Positions 22,306-31,512 of a stretch of 64,000 nucleotides of DNA are shown here, piece by piece (the stretch's first letter is position 1; every line of letters begins with the position of its first letter). This DNA comes from Streptomyces albireticuli. GTDB taxonomy: Bacteria; Actinomycetota; Actinomycetes; Streptomycetales; Streptomycetaceae. The notes beneath the pieces are model-generated. The model did not search any database, was not told where the DNA came from, and was given only the letters and a program-made list of their open reading frames with translations. The stretch is taken from positions 992,001 through 1,056,000 of the forward strand of contig NZ_CP021744.1 in the NCBI RefSeq assembly GCF_002192455.1, in the 5' to 3' direction. The translations under genes and the position numbers were made by a program.

Positions 22306-23778
22306 CTACCAGCCGGCGGGGGCGTAGTCCTTCAGGAAGCAGCCGTAGAGGTCCTCGCCATGCTCACCGCGGACGATCGGGTCGTAGACGCGGGCCGCGC
22401 CGTCGACGAGGTCGAGCGGGGCGTGGAAGCCCTCCTCGGCGAGCCGCACCTTGTCGGGGTGCGGGCGCTCGTCGGTGATCCAGCCCGTGTCGACGGCGGT
22501 CATCAGGATGTTGTCGGTCTCGAACATCTCCTGCGCGCTGGTGCGCGTGAGCATGTTGAGCGCGGCCTTGGCCATGTTGGTGTGCGGGTGGCCCGCGCCC
22601 TTGTAGCCGCGGCTGAAGACGCCCTCCATGGCGGAGACGTTGACCACGTACTTGCGGCGGGCCGCCGAGGCGGCCATGGCCGGGCGGAGCCGGCTGACCA
22701 GCACGAACGGCGCGGTGACGTTGCAGAGCTGGACCTCGAGCAGCTCGACGGGGTCGACCTCGCCGACCTTCTGGATCCAGGTGTTCGTGGGGTCCAGGTC
22801 GGGCACGAGGCCGCCGGCGTCGATCGCGGTGCCGGCCTCGACGCGGGCCAGCGAGGCGGAGCCGCTGGTCAGGGCGAGCTCGGTGAGCGCCTGCGGGGTC
22901 AGCTCGTCGTGCCGGCTGCCCGCGGGGGCGGGCAGGGCGGCCTGCGCGCCGCTGCCGAAGGCGCCGAAGACCACGGAGGCGGGCAGCTCGCCGGCGGGCA
23001 GCGGGGCGGCCTCGGCGGCGACCAGCTCGCGGTAGGCGGCCGGGCTGCGGCGGACGGTCTGGGCCGCGTTGTTGATCAGGATGTCGAGCGGGCCCTCGGC
23101 GGCGACGGAGTCGGCCAGGGCGACGACCTGGGCGGGGTCCCGCAGGTCGATGCCGACGATCTTCAGCCGGTGCAGCCACTCCGCGCTGTCGGGCATGGCC
23201 TTGAAGCGGCGGATCGCGTCGTTGGGGAACCGCGTGGTGACGGTGGTGTGGGCACCGTCGCGCAGCAGCCGCAGCGCTATGTACATGCCGATCTTGGCGC
23301 GGCCGCCGGTGAGCAGGGCGCGCTTGCCGGACAGGTCCGCGCGGGCGTCCCGGCGGGCACGGTTCTCCGTGGCGCAGGGCTGGCACAGCTGGTGGTAGAA
23401 CGCGTCGACCTCGGTGTACCGGGTCTTGCAGATGTAGCAGGAGCGGGGGCGCTCCAGGATGCCGACGATCTGGGCGGTGGCCGTGGCGGCGAGCGGGATG
23501 CCCCGGGTCTCGTCGTCGATGCGGTCGGCGGCGCCGGTGGCGGTGGCCTCGGTGACGGCCTTGTCGTTGGCGGTCTTGGCGGCCCGGCGCTCCTGGCGGC
23601 GGCGCTGCTTCACCATGCGGTAGATGCCGGCCGTGGCGCGCCGGATCTCGATCGCCTGCGGGTGGTCGACCGGCAGCTCGTCGAGCTCCTCCAGCACACT
23701 CAGGCAGATCGCCATCCGCTCGGGATCGATGCCTGCCCCGAGGGCTGCACCGTCGCGGCTTTCTTCAGTGACCGTCAT
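22306..23778 (-). CDS. SDR-family protein with an N-terminal zinc ribbon
   Basis: About 490 residues. The N-terminal third has a basic helix (KQRRRQERRAAKTANDKA) and a C-X2-C-X16-C-X2-C zinc-ribbon (CYIC, then CQPC, about residues 117-140). The rest is a classical SDR fold with LTGGRAKIGMYIALRLL, ILINNAAQTVRR and NVSAMEGVFS. The active-site Y-X3-K motif reads T-N-M-A-K, so the usual catalytic tyrosine is missing. The start is uncertain: ATG 23778 gives MTVTEESRDG, with other candidates at ATG 23790 and TTG 23814, and a clear GAGGAGG lies about 20 bases before the TTG. It probably uses NAD(P) on an unknown substrate or serves a non-catalytic role. Confidence 0.8.
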   Translation of the reverse strand: MTVTEESRDGAALGAGIDPERMAICLSVLEELDELPVDHPQAIEIRRATAGIYRMVKQRRRQERRAAKTANDKAVTEATATGAADRIDDETRGIPLAATATAQIVGILERPRSCYICKTRYTEVDAFYHQLCQPCATENRARRDARADLSGKRALLTGGRAKIGMYIALRLLRDGAHTTVTTRFPNDAIRRFKAMPDSAEWLHRLKIVGIDLRDPAQVVALADSVAAEGPLDILINNAAQTVRRSPAAYRELVAAEAAPLPAGELPASVVFGAFGSGAQAALPAPAGSRHDELTPQALTELALTSGSASLARVEAGTAIDAGGLVPDLDPTNTWIQKVGEVDPVELLEVQLCNVTAPFVLVSRLRPAMAASAARRKYVVNVSAMEGVFSRGYKGAGHPHTNMAKAALNMLTRTSAQEMFETDNILMTAVDTGWITDERPHPDKVRLAEEGFHAPLDLVDGAARVYDPIVRGEHGEDLYGCFLKDYAPAGW

Positions 23779-24209
23779 CGGCGGTGTCATTTCCCAGTTC
23801 GTCTGATCTATCAAAGCTTCGAAGAACTGTACTTGACCTCCTCACCTGTGTGCACATGAGCGATCTCTCCCGGTGTCCTCGGTCACGGCCGGGAACACCG
23901 CGGGCACCGCTCCCGACCCGCCTTTTCCCTCACGGATCGTGACGGGCGGCGCACACCAGGGCGTCGCGGCGGGTCCCGGGCGTGTGTGCCGCGTTCGTAC
24001 GCCCGCTGCCCTCCATTCCCCCCGCAGGGGGCCCGGGGGTTACGCTCCGACACCCGGTCGGCCCAACGATTCCCCTCAACTCCCCGTGCATTCCATATGA
24101 CTTATTGGGCTTACCGGGTTAATTATGGCCCTCTGCGCCCGAATTGAGCGAATCTCTCTGGGTTCTCTGGCAACAATTGCCGCTCACCACCCATGAGAAA
24201 GGTTTAGCC
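23779..24209. other. Divergent promoter region between SDR and chaplin genes
   Basis: This 431-bp space holds the promoters of two divergent genes. The segment 24085-24170 is unusually AT-rich for the window (CATATGACTTATTGGG, then GGGTTAATTATGG), as expected for a developmental promoter ahead of the chaplin gene. No gene was supported. Confidence 0.5.
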
Positions 24210-24560
24210 ATGTCGCGTATCGCCAAGGCTGCTGCCCTGACCGTCGCCGCCGGTTTCGCCGTGACCGGCGCCGCGGCGGGAGTCGCCTCCGCCGCTTCCG
24301 GAGCGCAGGGTGCGGCCGTGGGCTCCCCCGGCGTCATCTCGGGCAACGTCATTCAGGTCCCGATCCAGATCCCGGTGAACCTCTGCGGCAACACCATCGA
24401 CATCGTGGGCCTGCTGAACCCGACCTTCGGCAACACCTGCGCCAACATCGACGGCCACCACGACGGCCACCACGACGGCCACAAGGGCCACGGCGGCTAT
24501 GGCGGCCACGGCGGCTACGGCGGCCACGGTCACGGTGGCTACGACCACGACAAGTGGTAA
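24210..24560 (+). CDS. Short chaplin with His/Gly-rich tail
   Basis: Chaplins are secreted amyloid-forming proteins that coat aerial hyphae and spores. This 116-residue precursor has a Sec signal (MSRIAKAAALTVAAG, cleavage after ASA near residue 29) and a chaplin domain at about 34-79 (GSPGVISGNVIQVPIQIPVN, LCGNTIDIVGLLNPTFGNTC) with the two usual cysteines. Unlike ordinary short chaplins it continues for about 37 residues of His, Gly, Asp and Tyr (for example HHDGHHDGHKGHGGYGG), which could bind metal or adhere to surfaces. It has no sortase motif. The ATG at 24210 follows GAGAAAGG. Confidence 0.92.
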   Translation: MSRIAKAAALTVAAGFAVTGAAAGVASAASGAQGAAVGSPGVISGNVIQVPIQIPVNLCGNTIDIVGLLNPTFGNTCANIDGHHDGHHDGHKGHGGYGGHGGYGGHGHGGYDHDKW

Positions 24561-24576
24561 GCCCGTAAGCCCCGCC

Positions 24577-24597
24577 GGGTGCGGCCCAGCCGCACCC
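24577..24597. terminator. Terminator hairpin after chaplin gene
   Basis: GGGTGCGGC (24577-24585) and GCCGCACCC (24589-24597), a perfect 9-bp stem with a three-base loop. It lies 16 bases after the chaplin stop and 28 bases beyond the convergent small ORF's stop, so it can serve both. Confidence 0.75.
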
Positions 24598-24624
24598 GCG
24601 CGGTGCGCGTGGGGAGGGTCACAG

Positions 24625-24840
24625 TCAGCCGCCGGAGTCCTCGCCCGCGCGGTCGTGGCGCCCATCATGGCCATGATGGGCGCCACCGCCATGTCCGGGC
24701 CCGGTGTCGTGGGCCGCCCCGTCCCATGTGCGCTCCTCGGGGTCCCGGCCCGCGGGGTCGGACCGCTGGGCGCCGGGGAGGTCGGGGACGTCGACGAGCG
24801 GCGGCAGATCGGGGGTGAGGCGGGTGTGACTCGACGTCAT
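24625..24840 (-). CDS. Small His/Asp-rich protein, convergent with chaplin
   Basis: A 71-residue hydrophilic protein starting MTSSHTRLTPDLPPLVDVPD and ending in a His-rich tail (GHGGGAHHGHDGRHDR). Third positions are nearly all G or C up to the palindrome, which supports coding. There is no signal peptide, so it is probably cytoplasmic; the tail could bind a divalent metal. The ATG at 24840 follows an AGGTG-type site. The gene lies directly downstream of, and on the same strand as, the sigma factor gene. The function is unknown. A 32-bp perfect palindrome lies inside the tail-coding part. Confidence 0.55.
   Translation of the reverse strand: MTSSHTRLTPDLPPLVDVPDLPGAQRSDPAGRDPEERTWDGAAHDTGPGHGGGAHHGHDGRHDRAGEDSGG
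24655..24686. repeat. Perfect 32-bp palindrome inside the small His-rich gene
   Basis: The half-site GTGGCGCCCATCATGG (24655-24670) is followed at once by its exact reverse complement (24671-24686) with no spacer. It encodes the tail residues GGAHHGHDGRH region of the minus-strand ORF. As DNA it could extrude a cruciform; as RNA it makes a long hairpin near the gene's 3' end. Confidence 0.8.
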
Positions 24841-24939
24841 GGTGATGCACCTGCCTGTCGTGACGGAACGGGGACGCGGGACGGAGGGGGAATCGGGCGC
24901 GCGGCGGCATGAAGGAACTCTCCCGCCGGGGCCCGGCGC

Positions 24940-25758
24940 TCAGGAGGGGGCGGGACTGCCGCCCGGCGGCGCGGCCGCGCCCAGCAGCTCCTGGCGGAGC
25001 CGGGCGCACGTACGGCTGAGGATGCGGGAGATCTGCATCTGCGAGACGCCCAGCCGGGCGCCGATCTGCTTCTGGGTGAGATTGCCGAAGAACCGCCAGT
25101 ACAGGACGTACTTCTCGCGCTCGGGAAGGGCGCTCAGGAGCGGGCGCAGGGACTGCCGGTCGATCACCAGGTCCAGCGCGCCGTCCGCGCAGCCGAGGGT
25201 GTCGGCGAGCGGGAGGTCGTAGGCGCCGAGCACCGGGTGGTCCAGGGACAGCGTGTGGTGCACGCCCTCGGCCGCCAGCCCGCGCCGCACCTCCTCCTCG
25301 GACAGCCCGCTCTCCACGGCCAGTGCCGCCGTGTCCGCCCTGCCGCGCACGCCGCGCTGCGCCAGGGCCACCTGGGCCGCGCGGACGGCCGTCCGCAGCT
25401 CCTGGTCCCGGCGCGGGATGTGCACCGACCAGGCGTGGTCGCGGATGTGCCGCCTGAGTTCCCCGGTGATGGTGGGGACGGCGAAGGTCTCGAAGGCGTA
25501 GCCGAGCCGGGGGTCGTACCGGTCCACGGCGTTGACCAGGCCCAGGGCGGCCACCTGACGCAGGTCCGCGGGGCTCTCGCCGCTGCTGCGGAACCGCAGG
25601 CTGATGCGCTCGGCCATGGGCAGCCAGGCGGCGATCACCTCCTGCCGGAGCCGGTCGCGCTCGGCGCCGTCGGGGAGGGTCACCAGTTGCTCGAAGGCCG
25701 CGGCGGTGTCGGGTGCCTCGCGGGTGCGCCGCCGTGGCGCGGTCTCTGACGTGATCAC
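24940..25758 (-). CDS. SigB/SigF-family RNA polymerase sigma factor
   Basis: A 272-residue group 3 sigma factor. Region 2 (ADLRQVAALGLVNAVDRYDP, then FETFAVPTITGELRRHIRDH) and region 3 (VHIPRRDQELR) are clear. Region 4.2 (EREKYVLYWRFFGNLTQKQI, then LGVSQMQISRIL) is a complete helix-turn-helix. Streptomyces has many members serving osmotic stress and sporulation; they are normally held by RsbW-like anti-sigma kinases. No anti-sigma gene is adjacent here, although a RsbW-like ATPase is encoded at 37.4 kb. The GTG at 25758 follows GAGGGG and gives MITSETAPRRR. It lies upstream of the small His-rich gene. Confidence 0.9.
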   Translation of the reverse strand: MITSETAPRRRTREAPDTAAAFEQLVTLPDGAERDRLRQEVIAAWLPMAERISLRFRSSGESPADLRQVAALGLVNAVDRYDPRLGYAFETFAVPTITGELRRHIRDHAWSVHIPRRDQELRTAVRAAQVALAQRGVRGRADTAALAVESGLSEEEVRRGLAAEGVHHTLSLDHPVLGAYDLPLADTLGCADGALDLVIDRQSLRPLLSALPEREKYVLYWRFFGNLTQKQIGARLGVSQMQISRILSRTCARLRQELLGAAAPPGGSPAPS

Positions 25759-26365
25759 AGCCGTCCCCTCGCTCCTGGCGGAAGGAGTGCCCTGCCTGCC
25801 GGGCACGTGCCGTCGTGCGGTCGCCCGGGCGGGCGCCGGTGTCGCGAGGTGTCGCGGTCGTGGTCCACCGGCACCGCGGGCGCCGGGGTGGCCGGTGCCG
25901 GCCACGGTCACACCAGCATCACCCCGAACACGGCCACCCGCGACCGGGAGCGCCCGGCGGACCACGGAGGGTCACGGGGGGGGCGAGGGAGCCCAGCCTC
26001 CGCCGGGGCCCACCCCTCGGGTACGGGGCGTCCGGGGACCACGCGAAGGAACCGAGGCGATCCGCCGCCTCCCGCGACCGGGAGCCCTGGCGCGTCACGG
26101 AGGGCCACGGCGAGCGAGAAGCCCGGTTCCCGTGACGAGCTCGCCCCTCCGGCCGGGAGCACCCTGCTGATCAGGCCGGGTCACGGGGGGCGCGCGGCCT
26201 CCGCACGTCGAGCCCACTCCTCATGGTCCGGACCTCGCGCGGCGGCCACGCGACGGAGCCGGCGCGGCCCGCGTGGGGGCCACACCGCACGGAGCCGTGG
26301 CCGCCCGCGTTTCCCCCGCCCCCCAAGGGGTACCCGGCATCCGGCCCACGCCCCGAGGAGGCCCC
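25759..26365. other. Intergenic region with a degenerate direct repeat
   Basis: This 607-bp space between divergent sigma factor and phosphoketolase genes shows no convincing gene. Several open frames run through it but lack ribosome sites and protein-like sequence. It contains a 39-bp degenerate direct repeat at 25938-25976 and 26072-26110, both starting CCGCGACCGGGAGC and both ending in an ACGGAGGG(T/C)CACGG block. Confidence 0.5.
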
Positions 26366-28777
26366 ATGCCCACGCGCCCGCAGCACCCGCACTCCGGCCG
26401 CGCCACCGAGCCGGCGGTACCGCTCACCGACGCCGAGGTGGCCGCCCTGGACGCGCACTGGCGTGCCGCGAACTATCTGGCGGTGGGTCAGATCTATCTG
26501 ATGAGCAACCCGCTGCTGGCCGTGCCGCTGGAGCCCGAGCACATCAAGCCGCGGCTGCTGGGGCACTGGGGCACCTCGCCGGGGCTCAACCTGGTCCACA
26601 CCCACCTCAACCGGGTGATCAAGGCCCGTGACCTGGACGCCCTGTGCGTCTGGGGGCCGGGGCACGGCGGTCCGGCAGTGGTCGCCAACTCCTGGCTGGA
26701 GGGCAGCTACAGCGAGGTCTACCCGGACGTGAGCCGCGACGCGGAGGGGATGGAGCGGCTCTTCCGGCAGTTCTCCTTCCCCGGCGGCGTGCCCAGCCAC
26801 GTCGCCCCGGAGACCCCCGGCTCGATCCACGAGGGCGGCGAGCTCGGCTACTCCCTCGCCCACGCCTACGGCGCCGCCTTCGACAACCCCGGCCTGCTCG
26901 TCGCCTGCGTCATCGGCGACGGCGAGGCCGAGACCGGGCCCCTCGCCACGTCCTGGCACAGCAACAAGTTCCTCGACCCCGTCCACGACGGAGCCGTCCT
27001 GCCGATCCTGCATCTCAACGGCTACAAGATCGCCAACCCCACCGTCCTCGCCCGGCTCCCCGAGGAGGAGCTGGACCGGCTGCTGCGCGGCTACGGCCAC
27101 GAACCGCTGTACGTCTCCGGGGACGACCCGGCCGAGGTGCACCGGTCCATGGCGGCCGCCATGGACCGCGCCCTGGACCACATCGCGACCGCGCAGCGCG
27201 TCGCCCGTGAGGACGGCGTGCCCGACCGGCCGCACTGGCCGGTGATCGTGCTGCGCACGCCGAAGGGCTGGACGGGCCCGGCGGAGGTCGACGGGCTCCC
27301 GGTGGAGAACACCTGGCGTGCCCACCAGGTGCCGCTGCCCGGCGTCCGCGACAACCCCGAGCACCTGCGGCAGCTGGAGGGCTGGCTGCGCTCGTACCGC
27401 CCGGAGGAGCTCTTCGACGCCGACGGCCGGCCCCGCCCCGAGGTCCTGGAGCACGTCCCCGCCGGCGACCGCCGTCTCGGCGCCAACCCGCACGCCAACG
27501 GCGGCCTGCTGACGCGCTCGCTGCCCGTCCCCCCGCTGGAGCACTACGCGGTGCCCGTCGGCAAGCCCGGCACGTCGCTGCACGAGCCCACCCGCGTCCT
27601 CGGCGGGTTCCTCGCCCAGATCATGGCCGACACCGCCGGCAGCCGGAACTTCCGGGTCGCCGGACCCGACGAGACGGCCTCCAACCGCCTGGACGCCCTC
27701 TACGCGGCGACCTCCAAGGCGTGGCAGGCGGAGGTGCTGGAGACCGACGAACACCTCGCGCACGACGGCCGGGTGCTGGAGGTCCTCTCCGAACACCTCT
27801 GCCAGGGCTGGCTGGAGGGCTACCACCTCACCGGCCGGCACGGCCTGTTCTCCTGCTACGAGGCGTTCGTGCACATCGTCGACTCCATGGTCAACCAGCA
27901 CATCAAGTGGCTCCGGACCGCCCGCGCCCTCCCCTGGCGCCGGCCCGTCCCCTCCCTCAACTACCTGCTCACGTCGCACGTCTGGCGCCAGGACCACAAC
28001 GGCTTCTCGCACCAGGACCCCGGCTTCGTCGACCACGTCCTCAACAAGTCCCCCGAGGTCGTACGCGTCTACCTGCCGCCGGACGCCAACACCCTGCTGT
28101 CCGTGACCGATCACGCCCTCCGCAGCCGCGACTACGTCAATGTGATCGTCGCGGGCAAGCAGCCCTGCTTCGACTGGCTCGGCATGGCCGAGGCCCGCGC
28201 CCACTGCGCGCGCGGCGCGGGCGTCTGGGAGTGGGCCGGCACCGAGACCGGCGACCGGCCGCCGGACGTGGTCCTCGGCTGTGCGGGCGACGTCCCCACC
28301 CAGGAGGCACTGGCCGCCGCCGGGCTGCTCCGCCGCCACCTCCCGGAGCTGGCCGTACGGCTCGTCAACGTCGTCGACATGACACGGCTGCTGCCGCGCG
28401 AGGAGCACCCGCACGGGATGACCGACGCCGAGTACGACGCGCTGTTCACCACCGACAGGCCGGTCGTCTTCGCCTACCACGGCTACCCGTGGCTGCTCCA
28501 CCGCCTCACCTACCGCCGCACCGGCCACGCCAACCTGCACGTGCGCGGCTACAAGGAGGAGGGCACCACGACCACGCCCTTCGACATGGTCGTCCGCAAC
28601 GACCTCGACCGCTACCGGCTCGTCATGGACGTCATCGACCGCGTCCCCGGCCTGGGCGTCCGCGCCGTCGGCGTGCGCCAGGCCATGGCGGACGCCCGTA
28701 CCCGCCACCACGCCTGGATCCGTGAGCACGGCACGGACCTCCCGGAGGTGGCGGACTGGACCTGGCCCGGCGCCTGA
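26366..28777 (+). CDS. xfp: Phosphoketolase (xylulose-5-P / fructose-6-P)
   Basis: A thiamine-diphosphate enzyme that splits xylulose 5-phosphate (and often fructose 6-phosphate) with phosphate to acetyl phosphate and an aldose phosphate. The 803-residue length is normal. Family sequences include [17 protein letters not shown], the ThDP loop [47 protein letters not shown] and [18 protein letters not shown]. All are characteristic of phosphoketolases. The ATG at 26366 follows GAGGAGG by four bases. It stands alone, but just downstream is a ribose operon that would feed the pentose phosphate pool. A sugar-driven acetyl-phosphate bypass is therefore a reasonable inference. Confidence 0.95.
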   Translation: MPTRPQHPHSGRATEPAVPLTDAEVAALDAHWRAANYLAVGQIYLMSNPLLAVPLEPEHIKPRLLGHWGTSPGLNLVHTHLNRVIKARDLDALCVWGPGHGGPAVVANSWLEGSYSEVYPDVSRDAEGMERLFRQFSFPGGVPSHVAPETPGSIHEGGELGYSLAHAYGAAFDNPGLLVACVIGDGEAETGPLATSWHSNKFLDPVHDGAVLPILHLNGYKIANPTVLARLPEEELDRLLRGYGHEPLYVSGDDPAEVHRSMAAAMDRALDHIATAQRVAREDGVPDRPHWPVIVLRTPKGWTGPAEVDGLPVENTWRAHQVPLPGVRDNPEHLRQLEGWLRSYRPEELFDADGRPRPEVLEHVPAGDRRLGANPHANGGLLTRSLPVPPLEHYAVPVGKPGTSLHEPTRVLGGFLAQIMADTAGSRNFRVAGPDETASNRLDALYAATSKAWQAEVLETDEHLAHDGRVLEVLSEHLCQGWLEGYHLTGRHGLFSCYEAFVHIVDSMVNQHIKWLRTARALPWRRPVPSLNYLLTSHVWRQDHNGFSHQDPGFVDHVLNKSPEVVRVYLPPDANTLLSVTDHALRSRDYVNVIVAGKQPCFDWLGMAEARAHCARGAGVWEWAGTETGDRPPDVVLGCAGDVPTQEALAAAGLLRRHLPELAVRLVNVVDMTRLLPREEHPHGMTDAEYDALFTTDRPVVFAYHGYPWLLHRLTYRRTGHANLHVRGYKEEGTTTTPFDMVVRNDLDRYRLVMDVIDRVPGLGVRAVGVRQAMADARTRHHAWIREHGTDLPEVADWTWPGA

Positions 28778-28826
28778 CCCCGCCCCGCCCCGGGGCGGCT
28801 GTGGCGCGCGCCACATCGGCGGACCC

Positions 28827-28877
28827 TTGACGCCCAGCGGATGTAATCGATTACCTAACGCCCAAGAAATCGATTAC
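28827..28877 (+). promoter_or_regulatory. Promoter and twin LacI-type operators of the ribose operon
   Basis: TTGACG (28827-28832) is a good -35 box. Two ATCGAT-centred palindromes follow: GTAATCGATTAC (28843-28854, perfect) and GAAATCGATTAC (28866-28877, one changed arm), with centres 23 bp apart. The first covers the expected -10 region. CG-centred palindromes of this type are bound by LacI-family regulators such as the one encoded next. Confidence 0.8.
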
Positions 28878-28897
28878 ATCCCCGCCCCGGAGGCGCT

Positions 28898-29899
28898 GTG
28901 GCGAACATCAAGGACGTGGCCGAACGGGCCGGCGTATCCGTCGCCACCGTCTCCCGCGTGCTCAACGGCCGCTCCCCCGTGGCCGAGACCCGCGAGCGCG
29001 TGCTGGCCGCCGTCGAGGAGCTCGGCTACCGGCCCAACGTCGTCGCCCGGGCGCTGCGCACGGCCCGCACGCGGACGCTGGGGCTGGTCATCAGCGACCT
29101 GCGGAACCCGTTCTTCACCGAGCTGGCCGACGCCGTCGAGCAGGAGGCCCGGCGGCTGGGCTACAGCCTGATCATCGGCAACGCGGGCGAGAGCCCGGAG
29201 CAGCAGGACGACTACATCCGCACCCTGCTCGACCGGCGCATCGACGGCCTGATGGTCAGCTCCGCCGGCACCGGCTCCGCCATGCTCCGCGAGGCCGAGT
29301 CGGCCGGCACCCCGCTGGTCCTCCTCGACCGTTCGGTGCCGGGCGTCGCCGCCCCGTGCGTACGGGCCGAGGGCCGCGCCGCGCTGACCGAGCTGGCCGC
29401 CCACCTGGCCGCGCTCGGCCGGCGCCGCCCCGCCGTGATCGTCGCGCCCGCCGGAACCCCCATCGGGGACGAGCGCCTGGAGCTGTTCCGCGCGGCGCTG
29501 CTGGGGCACGGCATCGCGCTGCCCCCGGAGCGGATCGGCTCCTCGCCGGACCTCTCGCCCGCGGGCGGCCGGCAGGTGACGCGGGGCCTGCTGGACCTGG
29601 CCGAGCCGCCGGACGCGGTGCTGGCCACCGACAACCTGATGGCGCTGGGCGCCCTGGACGAGGTGCGGGCCCGGGGCCTGCGCGTCCCGGACGACCTCGC
29701 GCTGGTGGTCTTCGACGACGTGCCGTGGTTCGCCCACACCGACCCGCCGCTCACCGCCATCGCCCAGCCGACGCGCGAGCTCGGCCGGGCCGCCGTGCAC
29801 ACCCTGCTGGAGCGGATCGAAGGCCGCCCGGCCGGCTCGGTGCTGCTGCCGGCACGGCTCGTCGTCCGCCGTTCCTGCGGCGAACCACCCACCCACTGA
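28898..29899 (+). CDS. rbsR: LacI-family regulator of the ribose operon
   Basis: A 333-residue LacI/GalR-type repressor. The N-terminal helix-turn-helix and hinge are complete (MANIKDVAERAGVSVATVSR, VLNGRSPVAETRERVLAAVE), followed by a periplasmic-binding-like core (GLVISDLRNPFFTELADAVE, VVFDDVPWFAHTDPPLTAI). The GTG at 28898 lies about 20 bases after the second operator, so autoregulation is likely. It is the first gene of a five-gene operon with rbsA, rbsC, rbsB and rbsK; the next start is 20 bases after its stop. The effector is probably ribose or a phosphorylated ribose, by context. Confidence 0.9.
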   Translation: MANIKDVAERAGVSVATVSRVLNGRSPVAETRERVLAAVEELGYRPNVVARALRTARTRTLGLVISDLRNPFFTELADAVEQEARRLGYSLIIGNAGESPEQQDDYIRTLLDRRIDGLMVSSAGTGSAMLREAESAGTPLVLLDRSVPGVAAPCVRAEGRAALTELAAHLAALGRRRPAVIVAPAGTPIGDERLELFRAALLGHGIALPPERIGSSPDLSPAGGRQVTRGLLDLAEPPDAVLATDNLMALGALDEVRARGLRVPDDLALVVFDDVPWFAHTDPPLTAIAQPTRELGRAAVHTLLERIEGRPAGSVLLPARLVVRRSCGEPPTH

Positions 29900-29919
29900 G
29901 GAATCGAGAGGGGCAGCGC

Positions 29920-31512
29920 ATGACCGGCGTCAACGACGACGTTCCGGCCGGCGGCCGCGAACTGCTGCGCGTCGAGGGGGTCACCAAGTCGTTCCCGGGC
30001 GTACGCGCCCTGGACGGCGTGGACCTGGCCCTGCGCGCGGGCGAGGTGCACGTCCTGCTCGGGGAGAACGGCGCGGGCAAGAGCACGCTGATCAAGATGC
30101 TCGCCGGCGCCCACCGCCCCGACGAGGGCCGCGTCGTGGTGGACGGCGCGGAGGTGACCCTCCGCTCCGCGCAGGACGCCGAGCGCCTGGGCATCGCCAC
30201 CATCCACCAGGAGTTCAACCTCGTGCCCGGCCTCACGGTCGCCGAGAACATCTTCCTGGGGCGGCAGCCGCGCACCGCGCTCGGCCTCGTCGACCGGCGG
30301 ACCATGCGGGCGCAGGCGGCGGAGCTGCTGGCCCGGGTCCGGCTCGGCGTCTCCCCCGCCGCGCGGGTCGCCGGCCTCGGCATCGCCCAGCTCCAGATGG
30401 TGGAGATAGCCAAGGCGCTGAGCCTGGACGCCCGTGTCCTGATCATGGACGAGCCGACCGCGGTGCTCACCTCCGAGGAGGTGGCCACGCTCTTCGGGAT
30501 CGTCCGGGAGCTGCGCGCGGACGGGGTCGGCGTCATCTTCATCACCCACCACCTGGAGGAGATCGCCGCGCTCGGGGACCGGGTGACGGTCCTGCGCGAC
30601 GGGCGCTCGGTGGCCGAGGTGCCGGCGACGACGCCCGAGGACGACCTGATCCGCCTGATGGTGGGCCGCGACATCGCCGAGCAGTACCCGCGCCGCGCGC
30701 CCGAGGAGCCGGGCGCCCCGCTGCTGCGGGTGCGGGGCCTCGGGCGGGAGTCCGACCGGGGCCGCAAGCGGCCGGTGTTCACGGACATCGGCTTCGAGGT
30801 GCGGGCCGGCGAGGTCGTCGGGCTGGCCGGGCTGGTGGGCGCGGGCCGCACCGAGGTGGCGCGGGCGCTCTTCGGCGTGGACCGCTACGACACCGGGACC
30901 GTCGAGGTGGACGGCCGGGAGCTGGCGCGCGGGGACGTCCGGGCGGCGATGCGGGCCGGGCTCGGGCTCGTACCCGAGGACCGCAAGAGCCAGGGGCTGC
31001 TGCTCGACGCGTCGCTGCGCGACAACCTCACCCTGGCCCGGCTCGACCGGGACACCCGGGGCGGCCTCGTCGACCGGCGGGCGCAGCGGCGGGCGGCGGC
31101 GGAGGTCGCCGAGCGGCTGAAGGTGCGGATGAGCGGGCTGGAGCAGTCGGCGCGCACCCTGTCCGGCGGCAACCAGCAGAAGATCGTCATCGGCAAGTGG
31201 CTGCTGGCCGGGGCCCGGCTGCTGATCCTCGACGAGCCCACGCGCGGCGTCGACGTCGGCGCGAAGGTCGAGATCTATCAGCTGGTCAACGAGCTGACGG
31301 CCGCGGGCTGCGCGGTGCTGATGATCTCCAGCGACCTACCGGAGGTGCTCGGGATGAGCGACCGGGTGCTGGTGATGGCGCAGGGCCGGCTCGTCGGTGA
31401 GCTGGCCGGCGAGGCGGCCACGCAGGACGCGGTGATGGAGCTGGCGGTCCGGTCGGCCGGCGGTGTGGAGAACGGGAACGAGAGCGCGATGGAGGGCTCC
31501 GATGTCGGCTGA
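29920..31512 (+). CDS. rbsA: Ribose-type ABC transporter, ATP-binding protein RbsA
   Basis: A 530-residue duplicated ATPase of the CUT2 (monosaccharide) class. Half one has Walker A GENGAGKSTLIKML, the loop HQEFNLVPGLTVAENIFLG and Walker B VLIMDEPTAVL. Half two has the degenerate Walker region GLVGAGRTEVARALFG, the signature LSGGNQQKIVIGKWL and LLILDEPTRGVDVG. The pattern is standard for RbsA/XylG/MglA. The ATG at 29920 follows GAGAGGGG. Its stop overlaps rbsC by 11 bases, so the permease is coupled. It powers import across the membrane with RbsC. Confidence 0.93.
   Translation: MTGVNDDVPAGGRELLRVEGVTKSFPGVRALDGVDLALRAGEVHVLLGENGAGKSTLIKMLAGAHRPDEGRVVVDGAEVTLRSAQDAERLGIATIHQEFNLVPGLTVAENIFLGRQPRTALGLVDRRTMRAQAAELLARVRLGVSPAARVAGLGIAQLQMVEIAKALSLDARVLIMDEPTAVLTSEEVATLFGIVRELRADGVGVIFITHHLEEIAALGDRVTVLRDGRSVAEVPATTPEDDLIRLMVGRDIAEQYPRRAPEEPGAPLLRVRGLGRESDRGRKRPVFTDIGFEVRAGEVVGLAGLVGAGRTEVARALFGVDRYDTGTVEVDGRELARGDVRAAMRAGLGLVPEDRKSQGLLLDASLRDNLTLARLDRDTRGGLVDRRAQRRAAAEVAERLKVRMSGLEQSARTLSGGNQQKIVIGKWLLAGARLLILDEPTRGVDVGAKVEIYQLVNELTAAGCAVLMISSDLPEVLGMSDRVLVMAQGRLVGELAGEAATQDAVMELAVRSAGGVENGNESAMEGSDVG

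Noticed and set aside
25908..26162. 84-codon minus-strand ORF in the sigma factor-phosphoketolase spacer
   Set aside because: Low-complexity Pro/Arg/Gly translation, no ribosome site, and third-position GC not clearly above the other frames.
28801..28814. GTGGCGCGCGCCAC palindrome as an operator
   Set aside because: It has no spacer, lies in GC-rich sequence after the phosphoketolase gene where such palindromes arise easily, and is less convincing than the ATCGAT pair beside it.
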